Source of the DNA: Fulvivirgaceae bacterium JP3-4
GTDB taxonomy: Bacteria > Bacteroidota > Bacteroidia > Cytophagales > Cyclobacteriaceae
NCBI GenBank assembly: GCA_029309925.1
Contig: JARKND010000005.1
Coordinates: 372,001-436,000, forward strand
Length of the DNA stretch: 64,000 nucleotides
Reading direction: 5' to 3'
The first letter of the stretch is position 1. Every line of letters starts with the position of its first letter. Of this stretch, positions 43,362 through 52,883 are shown piece after piece. A program made the position numbers and the translations under genes. Under the pieces are notes generated by a model. It saw only the letters and a list, made by a program, of their open reading frames with translations, was not told the origin of the DNA and ran no database searches.

Positions 43362-46300
43362 ATGGGGGAAAAGAGTTTTTCGAAATCGATTACAGTACTT
43401 GTGCTGATCAGCACACTTCTCGCCCAACATGCGTTAGGGCAATTCAGCGATGACTTTTCAGATGGAAATCTTACCGAGGCGCCAGCCTGGTCGGGCGCGG
43501 TTAATAACTTCATTGTTAACGGAAGTCAAAGACTGCAATTGAATGCACTTGCTGCCGGAAGTTCAACACTCACCGTACCCTTTGCAATCCCTCCGGGGCA
43601 CAACACCGTATGGGAGTTTTTCGTGAGTCACGGGTTTGCAAGCTCGGTAAACAACAACAGCCGGATTTATCTGATGAGCGATACCGAAACACTGACAGGA
43701 CCGGTAAATGGCTACTTTGTTCAGTTTGGTGAAAACGGAGCGCTTGATGCAGTCCAGCTCTTCAGGCAGTCGGGCAACATCGTTACAAGCATCATTCGAG
43801 GACCAGATGGTGACATCGATCAGGCTGATTTTACGGTGCGGGTGCGCATCACACGCTCGGCCATTGGTGAATGGCAGTTGTTTATTGATGCAACAGGAGG
43901 AACAAGTTTTTCGCCTTCCGCAGTTGTGTCAGATGACACGTTCAGTTCCGGCAATTTCTTTGGCATCCGTTGCCTCTACACCATTGCCAACATAAATAAG
44001 TTTTTTTTCGATGATTTTTCAGTCAGCACTGTCCTGGCTCCGGATGTGCAGCCACCACAGTTAGAGAATATCGAAACGTTGACAAGCAATGAAATTGAGT
44101 TGATCTTTTCAGAACCCCTTGATGGCGCTACGGTATTGGTTCCGACCGATTTTATTCTGAATGACACCATTCACGCAATCTCTGCCTCGTTCCTCGCCAA
44201 CGATTCGTCTATACGTCTTACATTCAATGAGGCAATGGTAAACGGGCTTGTTCAGCAAATCCATTTTCCCTCCTTATCCGATGTTGCAGGGAATACGCTT
44301 GTGGAAGGGAATCGGAATTTCCTTTTCTTTCAGCCAACAGAGCCACACGCCCACGACATTGTGCTCAGTGAATTACATCCCGATCCATCACCATCGCTCG
44401 GCTTGCCCTCCTTTGAATTTATCGAACTCTTCAATGTCAGCGATCATCCCTTTCAGCTTTCGGGCTGGGAGCTAACCGATGGCACCAGCCACGGAATATT
44501 CGGAAGTCACATTCTTCTTCCTCAACATTACATCATCATCACGCTGAATGATGCCGTGCCATTGTATGCACCTTACGGGACAACGATAGGTGTAACAAAT
44601 TTTCCATCCTTGAATAACGCAGGTGACAACATCAGATTGAAAGCTCCGGGCGGAGCGGTGATCGACAGTCTTGTCTACAACCTCTCAACTTATCGCGATG
44701 ATGACAAGACTGCCGGAGGATATACCCTGGAAAGAATTGATCCAACAGATTTTTGCAAAGGAGCTATGAACTGGAAAGCAAGTGAGCACTCGCAGGGTGG
44801 CACTCCGGGGGTCCAAAATTCAATTCACCAAATCACAGCTGATCTGACGGGTCCGAAGCTCCTCAACATTGTCCCAAAGGGGCCGGATGTAGTCACACTG
44901 CAGTTTGATGAAAGACTTGGGGCGCTTCCATTGCTAAGTGATTTGCATTTCCCATACCCTCCTCAAATAGTCAATGCTGTTTTTTCTAACCAGGACCAGT
45001 CGGCTATTGACATTTCTTTTTCGACCGTTCTTGACTCTGCAACGACCTATGGAATTGCTGTGAACAACGTTCATGACTGTCCGGGCAATCTGCTGCAGGC
45101 TGACTTTGATTCTGCAACATTTAAAGTGGACGGTATTGCGCCAACCGTTATTTCGGTCACAACCACATCGCAAACACAGATAGAAATTGTTTTCAATGAG
45201 AGACTCACTGACACTTCCGTGGATGAAAATGCATTCACCGTAAATGAATATGAGGGAGACATTACTATTGGCTTTTCCGCCACCAAAAGAAAAATTCTCT
45301 TAACTTTTTCAGTACCACTTCAAAACGGCCGGGAGTATTTGCTTGAGATCGCGAATGTAAGGGACGCGTCAGGAAATGTTATTGAGTCGACAACCTATGT
45401 TATCCAATACTTCGAGCCCGAACCTGTGCTTCCGAAAGATATTGTGATCAATGAGTTCATGGCAGACCCTGCGCCTGCGATCGGTCTGCCTGAAGGCGAA
45501 TACATCGAGATTTTTAACCGCAGCGCGAAGCCGTTTGACCTGGAGGGGTGGACTGTTACAGACGGCTCTTCTACAGCGACTCTGCCGCGCAAAATTATCC
45601 TGCCGGGCGAGCACTTTATTTTGTGTTCCTCAGGTTTTGCTTCAGCATATTCATCTTTTGGAATCACGCTTGGTCTAAGCGCATTCCCATCGCTGAACAA
45701 TGCTGGCGATATGATAAAACTCGTAAGCGCTGATGGAATCACGATTGACTCCATCCGTTTTAGTTCGGCATGGTACCAGCACGATGACAAGGAGGACGGA
45801 GGATGGGCGATCGAGCGGATCAATCCGAATGATTTTTGCGGAGAGTCGGAAAACTGGGCCGCGGGTTCCGATCCGCGTGGCGGAACACCGGGTCAGGTTA
45901 ATTCAATTTTTTCCCTTACAGCAGACGGAACAGCACCTGACCTGCAATCTCTTGAGGTAATATTGGATGACTCCGTTTTCGTACAATTCAATGAGCGCAT
46001 GTCAGCATCAATAGCTGCACCCGAAAATTTTCAGTTTGTTCCCGCGATGGTTGTTGCGAAGGCTGGCTTTACAGACAACACCCGGAGGAGTGTCGGGCTA
46101 AAACTTAGCGTTTCGATCGACTCAGTGACTACCTACACACTCATCGCCACCGATATTTTCGATTGCCCTGGCAATGCGCTGCATCCGGATTCAGCAAAAG
46201 TCACCTTTAAGCTAGACAACATCCTGCCATTCGTTACTTCAGTCCGGGCAATAGACGCTCACACGATAAGTGTTGAATTCAGTGAGCCAGTCAAATTTGA

Positions 46301-48122
46301 AAGCCTTGCCACCAAGTTTTCGATGGAAGAAGTTCATCCTGACAAAGCTGAAAAATCAAGTCGAAAAAGTGTCGTTCTCTCCTTCAGCACAGGATTGAAA
46401 AATGGAAAATCGCATTCACTTTCCGTGGCGGGTGTGGAGGATCTTGCGGGAAACCTGATCACGCCATCATTTCACACTGTCTTGCATTTTGTAGCCCATC
46501 CCGTCTCCCGCAAAGACGTCATCATCACAGAAATTTTTGCCGATCCCAGTCCCTCGCAGGGATTGCCTGAAACTGAGTATGTGGAGATATACAACCGGAG
46601 CGGAAATGCAGTTCAGTTAGACAAGTGGCAACTTCAGGATCAGAACAACACAACAAAACTGCCGCGATACATTCTTCTTCCGGAGGAACATCTGGTGTTA
46701 ACCACGACATCTAAGGCTTTTCAATTCCAAAATTCACTGGGGATTTCATCTTTTCCAACCCTGACCAACGCAGGTGAACCGCTGGCGCTGAGGGATTCAC
46801 TTGGCGTGATGATCGATTCGCTGAACTATTCCGACCAATGGTATCGCGATTCTGAGAAGGCCGATGGTGGCTGGTCACTTGAGTTGATTGATCTGCAGAA
46901 CATTTGTGCGGAAAGCGAAAACTGGACAGCGTCAGAAGATCCGATCGGTGGAACTCCGGGAAGAGAAAATTCGGTTAATGCTGAAAAACCTGACTTAACT
47001 CCGCCTTCATTTGTTTCTGCGATTGCAACATCGGCAGACATTATCGTCATTTCGTTCAATGAAAAATTAAACACACAAATTCCTTCGAAAGCATCCTTCA
47101 CGCTAAACCCTCCTGTTGAAATTGAACATGTTTCCTTCAGTGATCGAAGTATGCGTGCCTATGTGCTCACCCTTAGCGGGAAACTTCAACACAGGGTTCG
47201 TTACGACCTTGTGCTTAACGGTATTGCAGATTGCGCAGGCAATACAATTGAAAACCATGATCCGGTTTCCTTTGCGTTGCCTGAGGCTCCGGAACCTGGC
47301 GACATTGTAGTGAATGAAATCCTTTTTAACCCGCGAGCAACAGGCATCGACTTTGTCGAGCTGTTTAACCGTTCGGAAAAATATATTGACATGAAGGATT
47401 GGCACCTCGCCAATTTTGAAAACGATACGCTTACCAATCGAAAAAAAATCTTTGCTGACAATTTTGTTTTTGCGCCCGGAGATTTTTTAGTCCTGACATC
47501 AGAGCCGAATACGCTGAAAGGCGAGTATCTGAATTCCGCGGAAGAGAAAATGCGTCAGACAACCCTTCCACCTCTTTCTGATGATGAAGGTACGCTTGCC
47601 ATTCTCGACCAAAACGAAAACTTCATCGACACGCTTACATACAATCATGAGCAGCACTCCCCCTTTCTGAAAGATGACGAGGGCGTGTCACTCGAAAGGA
47701 TTGACGTTAATGCACCGGCATCAAATCGCAACAACTGGCAGTCTGCCAGCGCCACGAATGGATACGCAACGCCAGGGCTACCCAACGGCAGTGCACTTCA
47801 AAATGTTTTTGACGAGGCGGTATCGGTGTACCCCGAAATATTTTCACCAACGAGTCAGCCCGACTTCGCCATGATTTCATACGAGTTTGACCAGAGCGAC
47901 TATGTCGGAAATATTAAAATCGTTGATGCTCAGGGCCGGGTGGTCAGAGAGATCGCCCACAATGAACTACTCGGAACAAAAGGTTTTTATACCTGGCGTG
48001 GAGATACAAGTCAGGGAGGCAAAGCAACGATTGGTGCGTATATGGTTCTCTTTGAGGCGTATGACCCCAGCGGCAACACTGTAACAATCAGGAAAAGAGT
48101 TGTGCTGGCGGAGAGATTTTGA
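43362..48122 (+). CDS. Large secreted lamin-tail-domain protein with Ig-like spacers
   Basis: 1586 residues. A signal peptide (ITVLVLISTLLAQHALG) is followed by a concanavalin-like beta domain (about 30-220), then alternating Big_5-like Ig units (for example LIFSEPLDGATVL, VFNERLTDTSVDENAF, VEFSEPVKFE) and four lamin-tail domains starting near residues 327, 687, 1045 and 1310, each with the [D/V]IV[L/I][S/N]E ... E[F/Y][I/V]E[L/I][F/Y]N pattern and SLNNAGD-like loops. The end (GNIKIVDAQGRVVREIAHN ... GAYMVLFEAYDPSGN) is a FlgD-like Ig domain without a clear T9SS tail. It is probably a cell-surface adhesin or a nuclease-associated scaffold; the function is unknown. Confidence 0.88.
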   Translation: MGEKSFSKSITVLVLISTLLAQHALGQFSDDFSDGNLTEAPAWSGAVNNFIVNGSQRLQLNALAAGSSTLTVPFAIPPGHNTVWEFFVSHGFASSVNNNSRIYLMSDTETLTGPVNGYFVQFGENGALDAVQLFRQSGNIVTSIIRGPDGDIDQADFTVRVRITRSAIGEWQLFIDATGGTSFSPSAVVSDDTFSSGNFFGIRCLYTIANINKFFFDDFSVSTVLAPDVQPPQLENIETLTSNEIELIFSEPLDGATVLVPTDFILNDTIHAISASFLANDSSIRLTFNEAMVNGLVQQIHFPSLSDVAGNTLVEGNRNFLFFQPTEPHAHDIVLSELHPDPSPSLGLPSFEFIELFNVSDHPFQLSGWELTDGTSHGIFGSHILLPQHYIIITLNDAVPLYAPYGTTIGVTNFPSLNNAGDNIRLKAPGGAVIDSLVYNLSTYRDDDKTAGGYTLERIDPTDFCKGAMNWKASEHSQGGTPGVQNSIHQITADLTGPKLLNIVPKGPDVVTLQFDERLGALPLLSDLHFPYPPQIVNAVFSNQDQSAIDISFSTVLDSATTYGIAVNNVHDCPGNLLQADFDSATFKVDGIAPTVISVTTTSQTQIEIVFNERLTDTSVDENAFTVNEYEGDITIGFSATKRKILLTFSVPLQNGREYLLEIANVRDASGNVIESTTYVIQYFEPEPVLPKDIVINEFMADPAPAIGLPEGEYIEIFNRSAKPFDLEGWTVTDGSSTATLPRKIILPGEHFILCSSGFASAYSSFGITLGLSAFPSLNNAGDMIKLVSADGITIDSIRFSSAWYQHDDKEDGGWAIERINPNDFCGESENWAAGSDPRGGTPGQVNSIFSLTADGTAPDLQSLEVILDDSVFVQFNERMSASIAAPENFQFVPAMVVAKAGFTDNTRRSVGLKLSVSIDSVTTYTLIATDIFDCPGNALHPDSAKVTFKLDNILPFVTSVRAIDAHTISVEFSEPVKFESLATKFSMEEVHPDKAEKSSRKSVVLSFSTGLKNGKSHSLSVAGVEDLAGNLITPSFHTVLHFVAHPVSRKDVIITEIFADPSPSQGLPETEYVEIYNRSGNAVQLDKWQLQDQNNTTKLPRYILLPEEHLVLTTTSKAFQFQNSLGISSFPTLTNAGEPLALRDSLGVMIDSLNYSDQWYRDSEKADGGWSLELIDLQNICAESENWTASEDPIGGTPGRENSVNAEKPDLTPPSFVSAIATSADIIVISFNEKLNTQIPSKASFTLNPPVEIEHVSFSDRSMRAYVLTLSGKLQHRVRYDLVLNGIADCAGNTIENHDPVSFALPEAPEPGDIVVNEILFNPRATGIDFVELFNRSEKYIDMKDWHLANFENDTLTNRKKIFADNFVFAPGDFLVLTSEPNTLKGEYLNSAEEKMRQTTLPPLSDDEGTLAILDQNENFIDTLTYNHEQHSPFLKDDEGVSLERIDVNAPASNRNNWQSASATNGYATPGLPNGSALQNVFDEAVSVYPEIFSPTSQPDFAMISYEFDQSDYVGNIKIVDAQGRVVREIAHNELLGTKGFYTWRGDTSQGGKATIGAYMVLFEAYDPSGNTVTIRKRVVLAERF

Positions 48123-48152
48123 TCGGGAAATGAGGTTCATTCCCTATTTTTG
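48118..48152 (+). promoter_or_regulatory. Probable promoter of the alpha/beta hydrolase gene
   Basis: TTTG (48118-48121) and TATTTTTG (48145-48152) match the -33 and -7 elements of the Bacteroidota sigma factor with 23 bases between. The predicted start site is at or next to the ATG at 48158, giving a leaderless or nearly leaderless message. Confidence 0.45.
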
Positions 48153-48157
48153 CGCGC

Positions 48158-48919
48158 ATGCAATTATTCTATCGCGAACAGGGACAAGGGCAGCCAATGA
48201 TCATCATGCACGGGATCTTCGGATCATCTGACAACTGGCTCACCCAATCAAAAATATTATCGCAGCATTACCGCGTCATTTCGCTGGATCTTCGGAACCA
48301 CGGGCAGTCACCGCACGATGATACTTTTGATTATCCATCGATGGCTAACGACCTGTTGCTGTTCATCAGAGAACACAAACTTGAGAAGCCAATCGTAATT
48401 GGTCACTCGATGGGCGGCAAAGTAGCCATGAACTTCGCGGTAGCGCATCCTGAAATGCTTGAACGTTTGATTGTAGTCGACATTTCACCACGGCCCTACA
48501 ACCTCGAGCACTATGTGATCATCGATGGACTGAAATCCATTTCTATACAATCGATCTCGTCACGCAATGAAGCCGATGAGGCATTGAAGCCTTTTGTGCC
48601 GGAGGCCGATGTAAGGCAATTTTTGCTGAAAAATCTTCAGCGCAAATCCGAGGGTGGGTTCACCTGGAAGATCAATCTTCCGGTAATTGATAAGAACCTC
48701 AGTAATATCGGGCTTGATCTTCAATTCCCCGGCACGTTCAATAAACCGACACTTTTTATTCGGGGCGCACGATCGAAATATGTACGAGATGAGGATATGA
48801 CGCACATTAAAGAAATCTTCCCGCAAGCTGAACTGGTGACGCTTGATACAGGTCACTGGGTACAGGCAGAGAAACCTCAGGAGTTTGTGGATGTTGTGTT
48901 GAAATGGTTGACAGCATGA
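48158..48919 (+). CDS. Alpha/beta hydrolase (YbfF-like esterase)
   Basis: 253 residues. The oxyanion region MHGIFGSSDNWLTQSK, DLRNHGQSPHDDTFDY, the nucleophile elbow VIGHSMGGKVAMNF (Ser at about residue 89) and the C-terminal histidine in LDTGHWVQAEKPQEF are complete, and an acid follows LFIRGARSKYV. No signal peptide, hence cytosolic. The closest well-known relative by motif is the E. coli thioesterase YbfF. It follows the giant lamin-tail gene by 36 bases but has its own promoter-like elements. Confidence 0.93.
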   Translation: MQLFYREQGQGQPMIIMHGIFGSSDNWLTQSKILSQHYRVISLDLRNHGQSPHDDTFDYPSMANDLLLFIREHKLEKPIVIGHSMGGKVAMNFAVAHPEMLERLIVVDISPRPYNLEHYVIIDGLKSISIQSISSRNEADEALKPFVPEADVRQFLLKNLQRKSEGGFTWKINLPVIDKNLSNIGLDLQFPGTFNKPTLFIRGARSKYVRDEDMTHIKEIFPQAELVTLDTGHWVQAEKPQEFVDVVLKWLTA

Positions 48920-49129
48920 TCCACTAAAGGGGAAAAGTACGCTTTGCGGGGCTCAAAAGTATAAAAGCCACACCGCGGATTGAAGATGCCGATTGTCTCA
49001 CATCGCCATTCGCGGAGTAACGTTGAAATCTTCAGATAAAGCAGATCATCTTTAGAAAGCATTGTGGCGCGAACGTCTTGCGAATCGCTAAGAATTGGCT
49101 GAGGGCGATCGATGTACCCGCTTTCGTCT

Positions 49130-49141
49130 CCCCTTTAGGGG
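49130..49141. repeat. CCCCTTTAGGGG hairpin at the prmA 3' end
   Basis: CCCC and GGGG with a TTTA loop sit directly at the prmA stop codon (49143) and are followed by GATTAAGGGGTG. The combination resembles the hairpin at 33307-33340. Confidence 0.5.
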
Positions 49142-49142
49142 A

Positions 49143-49979
49143 TTAAGGGGTGGGTTTGTGCAATTGCAGGCACGCCCACGTCTCTCGCTCATCTCTTGAA
49201 ATTTCTTGCAGACCGAATTTCGATGCTTCTGCTTTGAGATCGTCTATATCATGTGTATAAAACCCGCTGAGTAGAAGTTTTCCTCCGGATGAAAGAAACG
49301 ATGCGTAGATGCTCATCTCGGAGAGCAAAACATTCTTGTTGATGTTAGCGAGCATGATATCAAATGTTCCGGCAAGGTTCACTTCGGAAATTTTGCCCTG
49401 CTGGATATGAATGTTAGGCGTACCGTTGAGTGTTTTGTTTTCCTCCCCATTTACAACGCTCCACTCATCAATGTCAAATGCCTCGACCTGGGTCGCGCCA
49501 AGTTTGGAAGCCATGATCGCAAGGATTGCCGTGCCACAACCCGCATCCATCACGCGCTTGTTTTTATGATCGATTGACATTTGGTTCCTGATCATCAGAT
49601 ACGTTGTCTGATGGTGACCCGTACCGAACGACATCTTCGGTGTGATGATGATCTCATATGGATATTGTTTTTCAGGCTTGTGAAACTCTGCGCGGATCAG
49701 GCATTTTCCATCAACGTCAATGGGCTCGTAATTTTTTTCCCATTCTTCATTCCAGTTTTTCTTCTCGATCTTATGAAAGGAGAAATCCAGTGGAGTAATA
49801 GAGGAGTACCGTGACTTGATCTCATCGACAATCTCATTTGAGAAATTATCACCTTCGGCATAAGCGTCAAACCCCGTTTCGTTTTCCTGGAACGTATCGA
49901 AGCCGGCTTCCGATAATTCCGCTATCAGAATGTCAATGAAATCAGGCGAGCAGGAGACGGTGAGTTGGGTGTAGTGCAT
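49143..49979 (-). CDS. prmA: Ribosomal protein L11 methyltransferase PrmA
   Basis: 278 residues from the ATG at 49979. PrmA trimethylates lysines and the N-terminus of ribosomal protein L11. Visible are the N-terminal substrate-binding domain (MHYTQLTVSCSPDFIDILI), PKMSFGTGHHQTTYLMI, the SAM motif DAGCGTAILAIMASKLGA, VEAFDIDEWSVVNGEENKTLN and the motif DIMLANINKNVLLS, then SGFYTHD. It is downstream of tpiA on the same strand; a hairpin stands between them. Confidence 0.95.
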   Translation of the reverse strand: MHYTQLTVSCSPDFIDILIAELSEAGFDTFQENETGFDAYAEGDNFSNEIVDEIKSRYSSITPLDFSFHKIEKKNWNEEWEKNYEPIDVDGKCLIRAEFHKPEKQYPYEIIITPKMSFGTGHHQTTYLMIRNQMSIDHKNKRVMDAGCGTAILAIMASKLGATQVEAFDIDEWSVVNGEENKTLNGTPNIHIQQGKISEVNLAGTFDIMLANINKNVLLSEMSIYASFLSSGGKLLLSGFYTHDIDDLKAEASKFGLQEISRDERETWACLQLHKPTP

Positions 49980-49991
49980 GTTCACGTGCTG

Positions 49992-50047
49992 AGTTTCCGT
50001 GTTCGGTGTTCCGTGTTAATGCAACTCGCAACACGGAACCCGAAACT
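49992..50047. repeat. Long hairpin between tpiA and prmA
   Basis: GTTCCGTGTT (50008-50017) pairs exactly with AACACGGAAC (50030-50039), and the outer bases AGTTTC/GAAACT extend the stem. There is no T-run. A retroregulator or processing site between the two genes is possible. Confidence 0.65.
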
Positions 50048-50051
50048 GGAT

Positions 50052-50813
50052 TTAAATGGACTTAATAATCTCAGTAAATTCGCGTGACTTCAATGAGGCG
50101 CCACCCACAAGGCCGCCATCCACATCGGGACACGCGAAAAGTTCTTTTGCATTCGCTGCGTTTACACTGCCGCCATAGAGAATCGAAATATTATCCGCTA
50201 CGTTTGCACCATACTTTCCTGCGAGATGTTTGCGAATCACTGCGTGCATCTCTTGCGCTTGCTGAGACGTTGCCGTCTTTCCCGTACCGATAGCCCAAAC
50301 AGGTTCATAAGCGATAACCACTTTCTCAAGTTGAGCGGCTTCCAGATGAAATAAACTTTCTTCAACCTGTTTCTTCACGAGCGCTTCGTGACCGTTCTTC
50401 TCACGCACGTCAAGCGGCTCACCACAGCAGAAGATTGGCGTAAGTCCATTCTTCAAGGCGATATCAACTTTTTTCGCGAGCAACTTGCCATCCTCACCGA
50501 AATATTGTCTGCGTTCGCTATGACCAACAATTACATATGGAATGTTCATTGACTTAAGCATCACCGCAGACGTTTCACCGGTGTAAGCACCGCTCTCATG
50601 CTCGCTGCAGTTCTGTGCTCCAACGGAAATTCTTGAGTTGCTGCCCAACAGATTTTTTATCGGGTGGAGGTAAGGAAAGGGGGTGCAGAAGATAACTTTC
50701 ACATTTCCTTTTACTTCATCGGCCACCATTCCCATCACTTCTGATGCAAGAATGTTTGCTTCTTCGAATGTCTTGTTCATTTTCCAGTTACCGGCAACAA
50801 TTTTCTGGCGCAT
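50052..50813 (-). CDS. tpiA: Triosephosphate isomerase
   Basis: 253 residues. It interconverts dihydroxyacetone phosphate and glyceraldehyde 3-phosphate. Catalytic elements: VAGNWKMNKTFEEA (Asn, Lys), YVIVGHSERRQYFGE (His), VIAYEPVWAIGTGKTAT (Glu and the flexible loop) and the phosphate loop NISILYGGSVNAANA. Full length, normal in every respect. It probably forms a transcript with prmA 72 bases downstream. Confidence 0.98.
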   Translation of the reverse strand: MRQKIVAGNWKMNKTFEEANILASEVMGMVADEVKGNVKVIFCTPFPYLHPIKNLLGSNSRISVGAQNCSEHESGAYTGETSAVMLKSMNIPYVIVGHSERRQYFGEDGKLLAKKVDIALKNGLTPIFCCGEPLDVREKNGHEALVKKQVEESLFHLEAAQLEKVVIAYEPVWAIGTGKTATSQQAQEMHAVIRKHLAGKYGANVADNISILYGGSVNAANAKELFACPDVDGGLVGGASLKSREFTEIIKSI

Positions 50814-50853
50814 AGCTTTTTACTTTTTGGAGCGCTAATATAGTAAAAGGCAC

Positions 50854-50881
50854 TGGGCATTAAGAATCAGGCATTAGAAAT
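50854..50881. repeat. Four degenerate TAGGCAT/TAGAAAT heptamers
   Basis: TGGGCAT, TAAGAAT, CAGGCAT, TAGAAAT in 7-base register, in the tpiA upstream region. Confidence 0.6.
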
Positions 50882-51145
50882 ACCGGAGTGGCTGGATGGC
50901 TGCCTTTTTTGCTAACGATTGAAAAGGAAATACCCAAAACCACACCTCGGAGATCACGGAGGGAAATCGCGGAGCAACGCGGAGTGTGATTAAATGAGGC
51001 TACTAAAATGGCTTGGTCCTTGAGCCGACTCAAATAATGCTCACTTCCAGATATAGAAATCATTTGCCTGGCGGAAGTCGGGAATCGTCTTCAGAACATT
51101 AAATGGAGCATGAATTGAATGTAGGCTGAGTTTTAAATGCAAAAA

Positions 51146-51320
51146 AAATCCACACCGCGGAGTTCGCAGAGGAGGCGCGGAGAAATCGCGGAGAATATTT
51201 TTAGAATCAGGTGTTTGTCTGCGTGCACTGACCCGTAGCGATTCTTGTCGCTACCTCGACTTCTTAAAAAAAACTCTGCGTATCTCCGCGCTTGCTCCGT
51301 GCTCTCCGCGGTGTGGATTT
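51146..51320. mobile_element. MITE-like element with 17-base terminal inverted repeats
   Basis: AAATCCACACCGCGGAG at 51146-51162 is exactly inverted at 51304-51320. The 175-base interior has GCGGAG-rich direct copies on the left and CTCCGCG-type on the right, so most of it can fold back. It contains no open frame. It occupies the gap between tpiA and the M20 peptidase (50814-51326), which has no gene. A related sequence (CACACCTCGGAGATCACGGAG) is at 50940-50960. Confidence 0.65.
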
Positions 51321-51326
51321 CTGCAT

Positions 51327-52652
51327 TTATTTTTTCGTAGACACCTGCTGCATATACATGTAATCAAATGTAACGTTGAGTAACGCCTGCACTCCGGTGA
51401 TCATGCTCGATTCATCCATCATAAAATCCGGAGTGTGATGCGATGGTGCCTTTGACGGATCTTGTCCCGGTGGACATGCGCCAACAAAGAAAAACAAACC
51501 TGGTACTTTCTTCTGATATGACGCGAAGTCTTCAGCTCCTGTTTGTGCATTGATGCGGACAACATTTTTTTCTCCGCCCGCAGCGCGTTGCAAACTTGCC
51601 ACCATTTTCTCAGTCAATGCAGGATCGTTGTAAGTCACCGCTGTTTTTGAATCAATTGTTACTTCCGCACGGGCACCCGCACTCTCGGCAATCTTTGTCG
51701 CTGTGAGTTTAATTTTGTCGTGAATAGATTTTTGCATCTCCGGATCAAAGGTTCGGATGGTGCCGGACATCTCAGCGTATTCCGGAATAATGTTTTCGCG
51801 AATGCCGGCATTGATTCTTCCTACGGAAATCACGGCAGCTTCTTTTGTCAGTTCGGTCTGACGGCTGATAATGGTCTGAAGCCCGTTGATTATCTGTGCC
51901 GACACCACAATCGGATCAATTCCCATCCAGGGTGCAGATCCGTGCGACTGCTTTCCGAAAACTTTTATTGTAAACCAGTCAGACGCAGCCATAAAACCCA
52001 TCGGCTTGTATTCAATTTGTCCGAGCGGACTGATTGAACGGATATGCAGACCAAAGATCACATCAACTTTCGGATTGTCGAGCACACCTTCTTTCACCAT
52101 CAGGTCAGCGCCACCTTCTTCTCCTGCTGGCGGTCCTTCTTCAGCAGGTTGAAAAATGAATTTGATTGTGCCTCTGATGTCAGCTTTATTCTTTGACAAC
52201 ACTTCGGCAACACCCATGAGAATGGCTACGTGTGAGTCGTGACCGCATGCATGCATCACACCAGTTTCCTGTCCGTTGAACGTGGTTTTCTCTTTAGAAG
52301 CAAACGGCAGGCTGTTTCGCTCCGTAACGGGCAACGCGTCCATATCTGCGCGAAGGGCGATGACGGGCCCGGGCTTGCCGCCTTTCAATATTCCGACCAC
52401 ACCGGTTTTGGCAACACCAGTTTGAACTTCTATTCCCAGCGACTTGAGATGTTCTGCAACTTTTGCAGCAGTCTTGACTTCGCGGTTGGAGAGTTCAGGA
52501 TACTGGTGAAAATGTCTTCGCCATTCGATGACTTTCGGCTCAACGTCCTGCGCCATCTGATCGAGCTTTGTTTGAAGTTTTGGATTAGTTTGCGCGATAC
52601 ATTGAACAGTGCCAAACGCAACGCATAGAGTGTAAAGAAATTTCCTCAGCAT
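51327..52652 (-). CDS. Secreted M20-family amidohydrolase/carboxypeptidase
   Basis: 441 residues. A signal peptide (MLRKFLYTLCVAFGTVQCIAQ) precedes the hippuricase-like M20D domain: WRRHFHQYPELSNREVKTA, IALRADMDALPVTE, the metal ligands in GVMHACGHDSHVAIL and FQPAEEGPPAGEEGG, FGLHIRSISPLG, and NAQTGAEDFASYQKKVPG with a C-terminal SHHTPDFMMDESS. The lid domain is inserted at about residues 215-330. Substrates are N-acyl amino acids; the secretion signal places it in the periplasm. Single gene. Confidence 0.95.
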   Translation of the reverse strand: MLRKFLYTLCVAFGTVQCIAQTNPKLQTKLDQMAQDVEPKVIEWRRHFHQYPELSNREVKTAAKVAEHLKSLGIEVQTGVAKTGVVGILKGGKPGPVIALRADMDALPVTERNSLPFASKEKTTFNGQETGVMHACGHDSHVAILMGVAEVLSKNKADIRGTIKFIFQPAEEGPPAGEEGGADLMVKEGVLDNPKVDVIFGLHIRSISPLGQIEYKPMGFMAASDWFTIKVFGKQSHGSAPWMGIDPIVVSAQIINGLQTIISRQTELTKEAAVISVGRINAGIRENIIPEYAEMSGTIRTFDPEMQKSIHDKIKLTATKIAESAGARAEVTIDSKTAVTYNDPALTEKMVASLQRAAGGEKNVVRINAQTGAEDFASYQKKVPGLFFFVGACPPGQDPSKAPSHHTPDFMMDESSMITGVQALLNVTFDYMYMQQVSTKK

Positions 52653-52883
52653 AAAATTCAGGTTGCGTTCAAGATAATCAATAAATGATTTTATGAAAGG
52701 ACCATTGATAAAATCTGGTGATCGTGGTTCCCTTTGTCGGTCGCGAACGATTAATCATTCTCCATCCAGAGCTTTTCCTGCCTGAGCCAAAGAAAATTTG
52801 GCGATAGCTCGCGAACAGGCGGTTCGTATATGATGCGAGAATTCTCTATTTTTATTTTCTGTAGACTACCTAACCTGTCAAAG

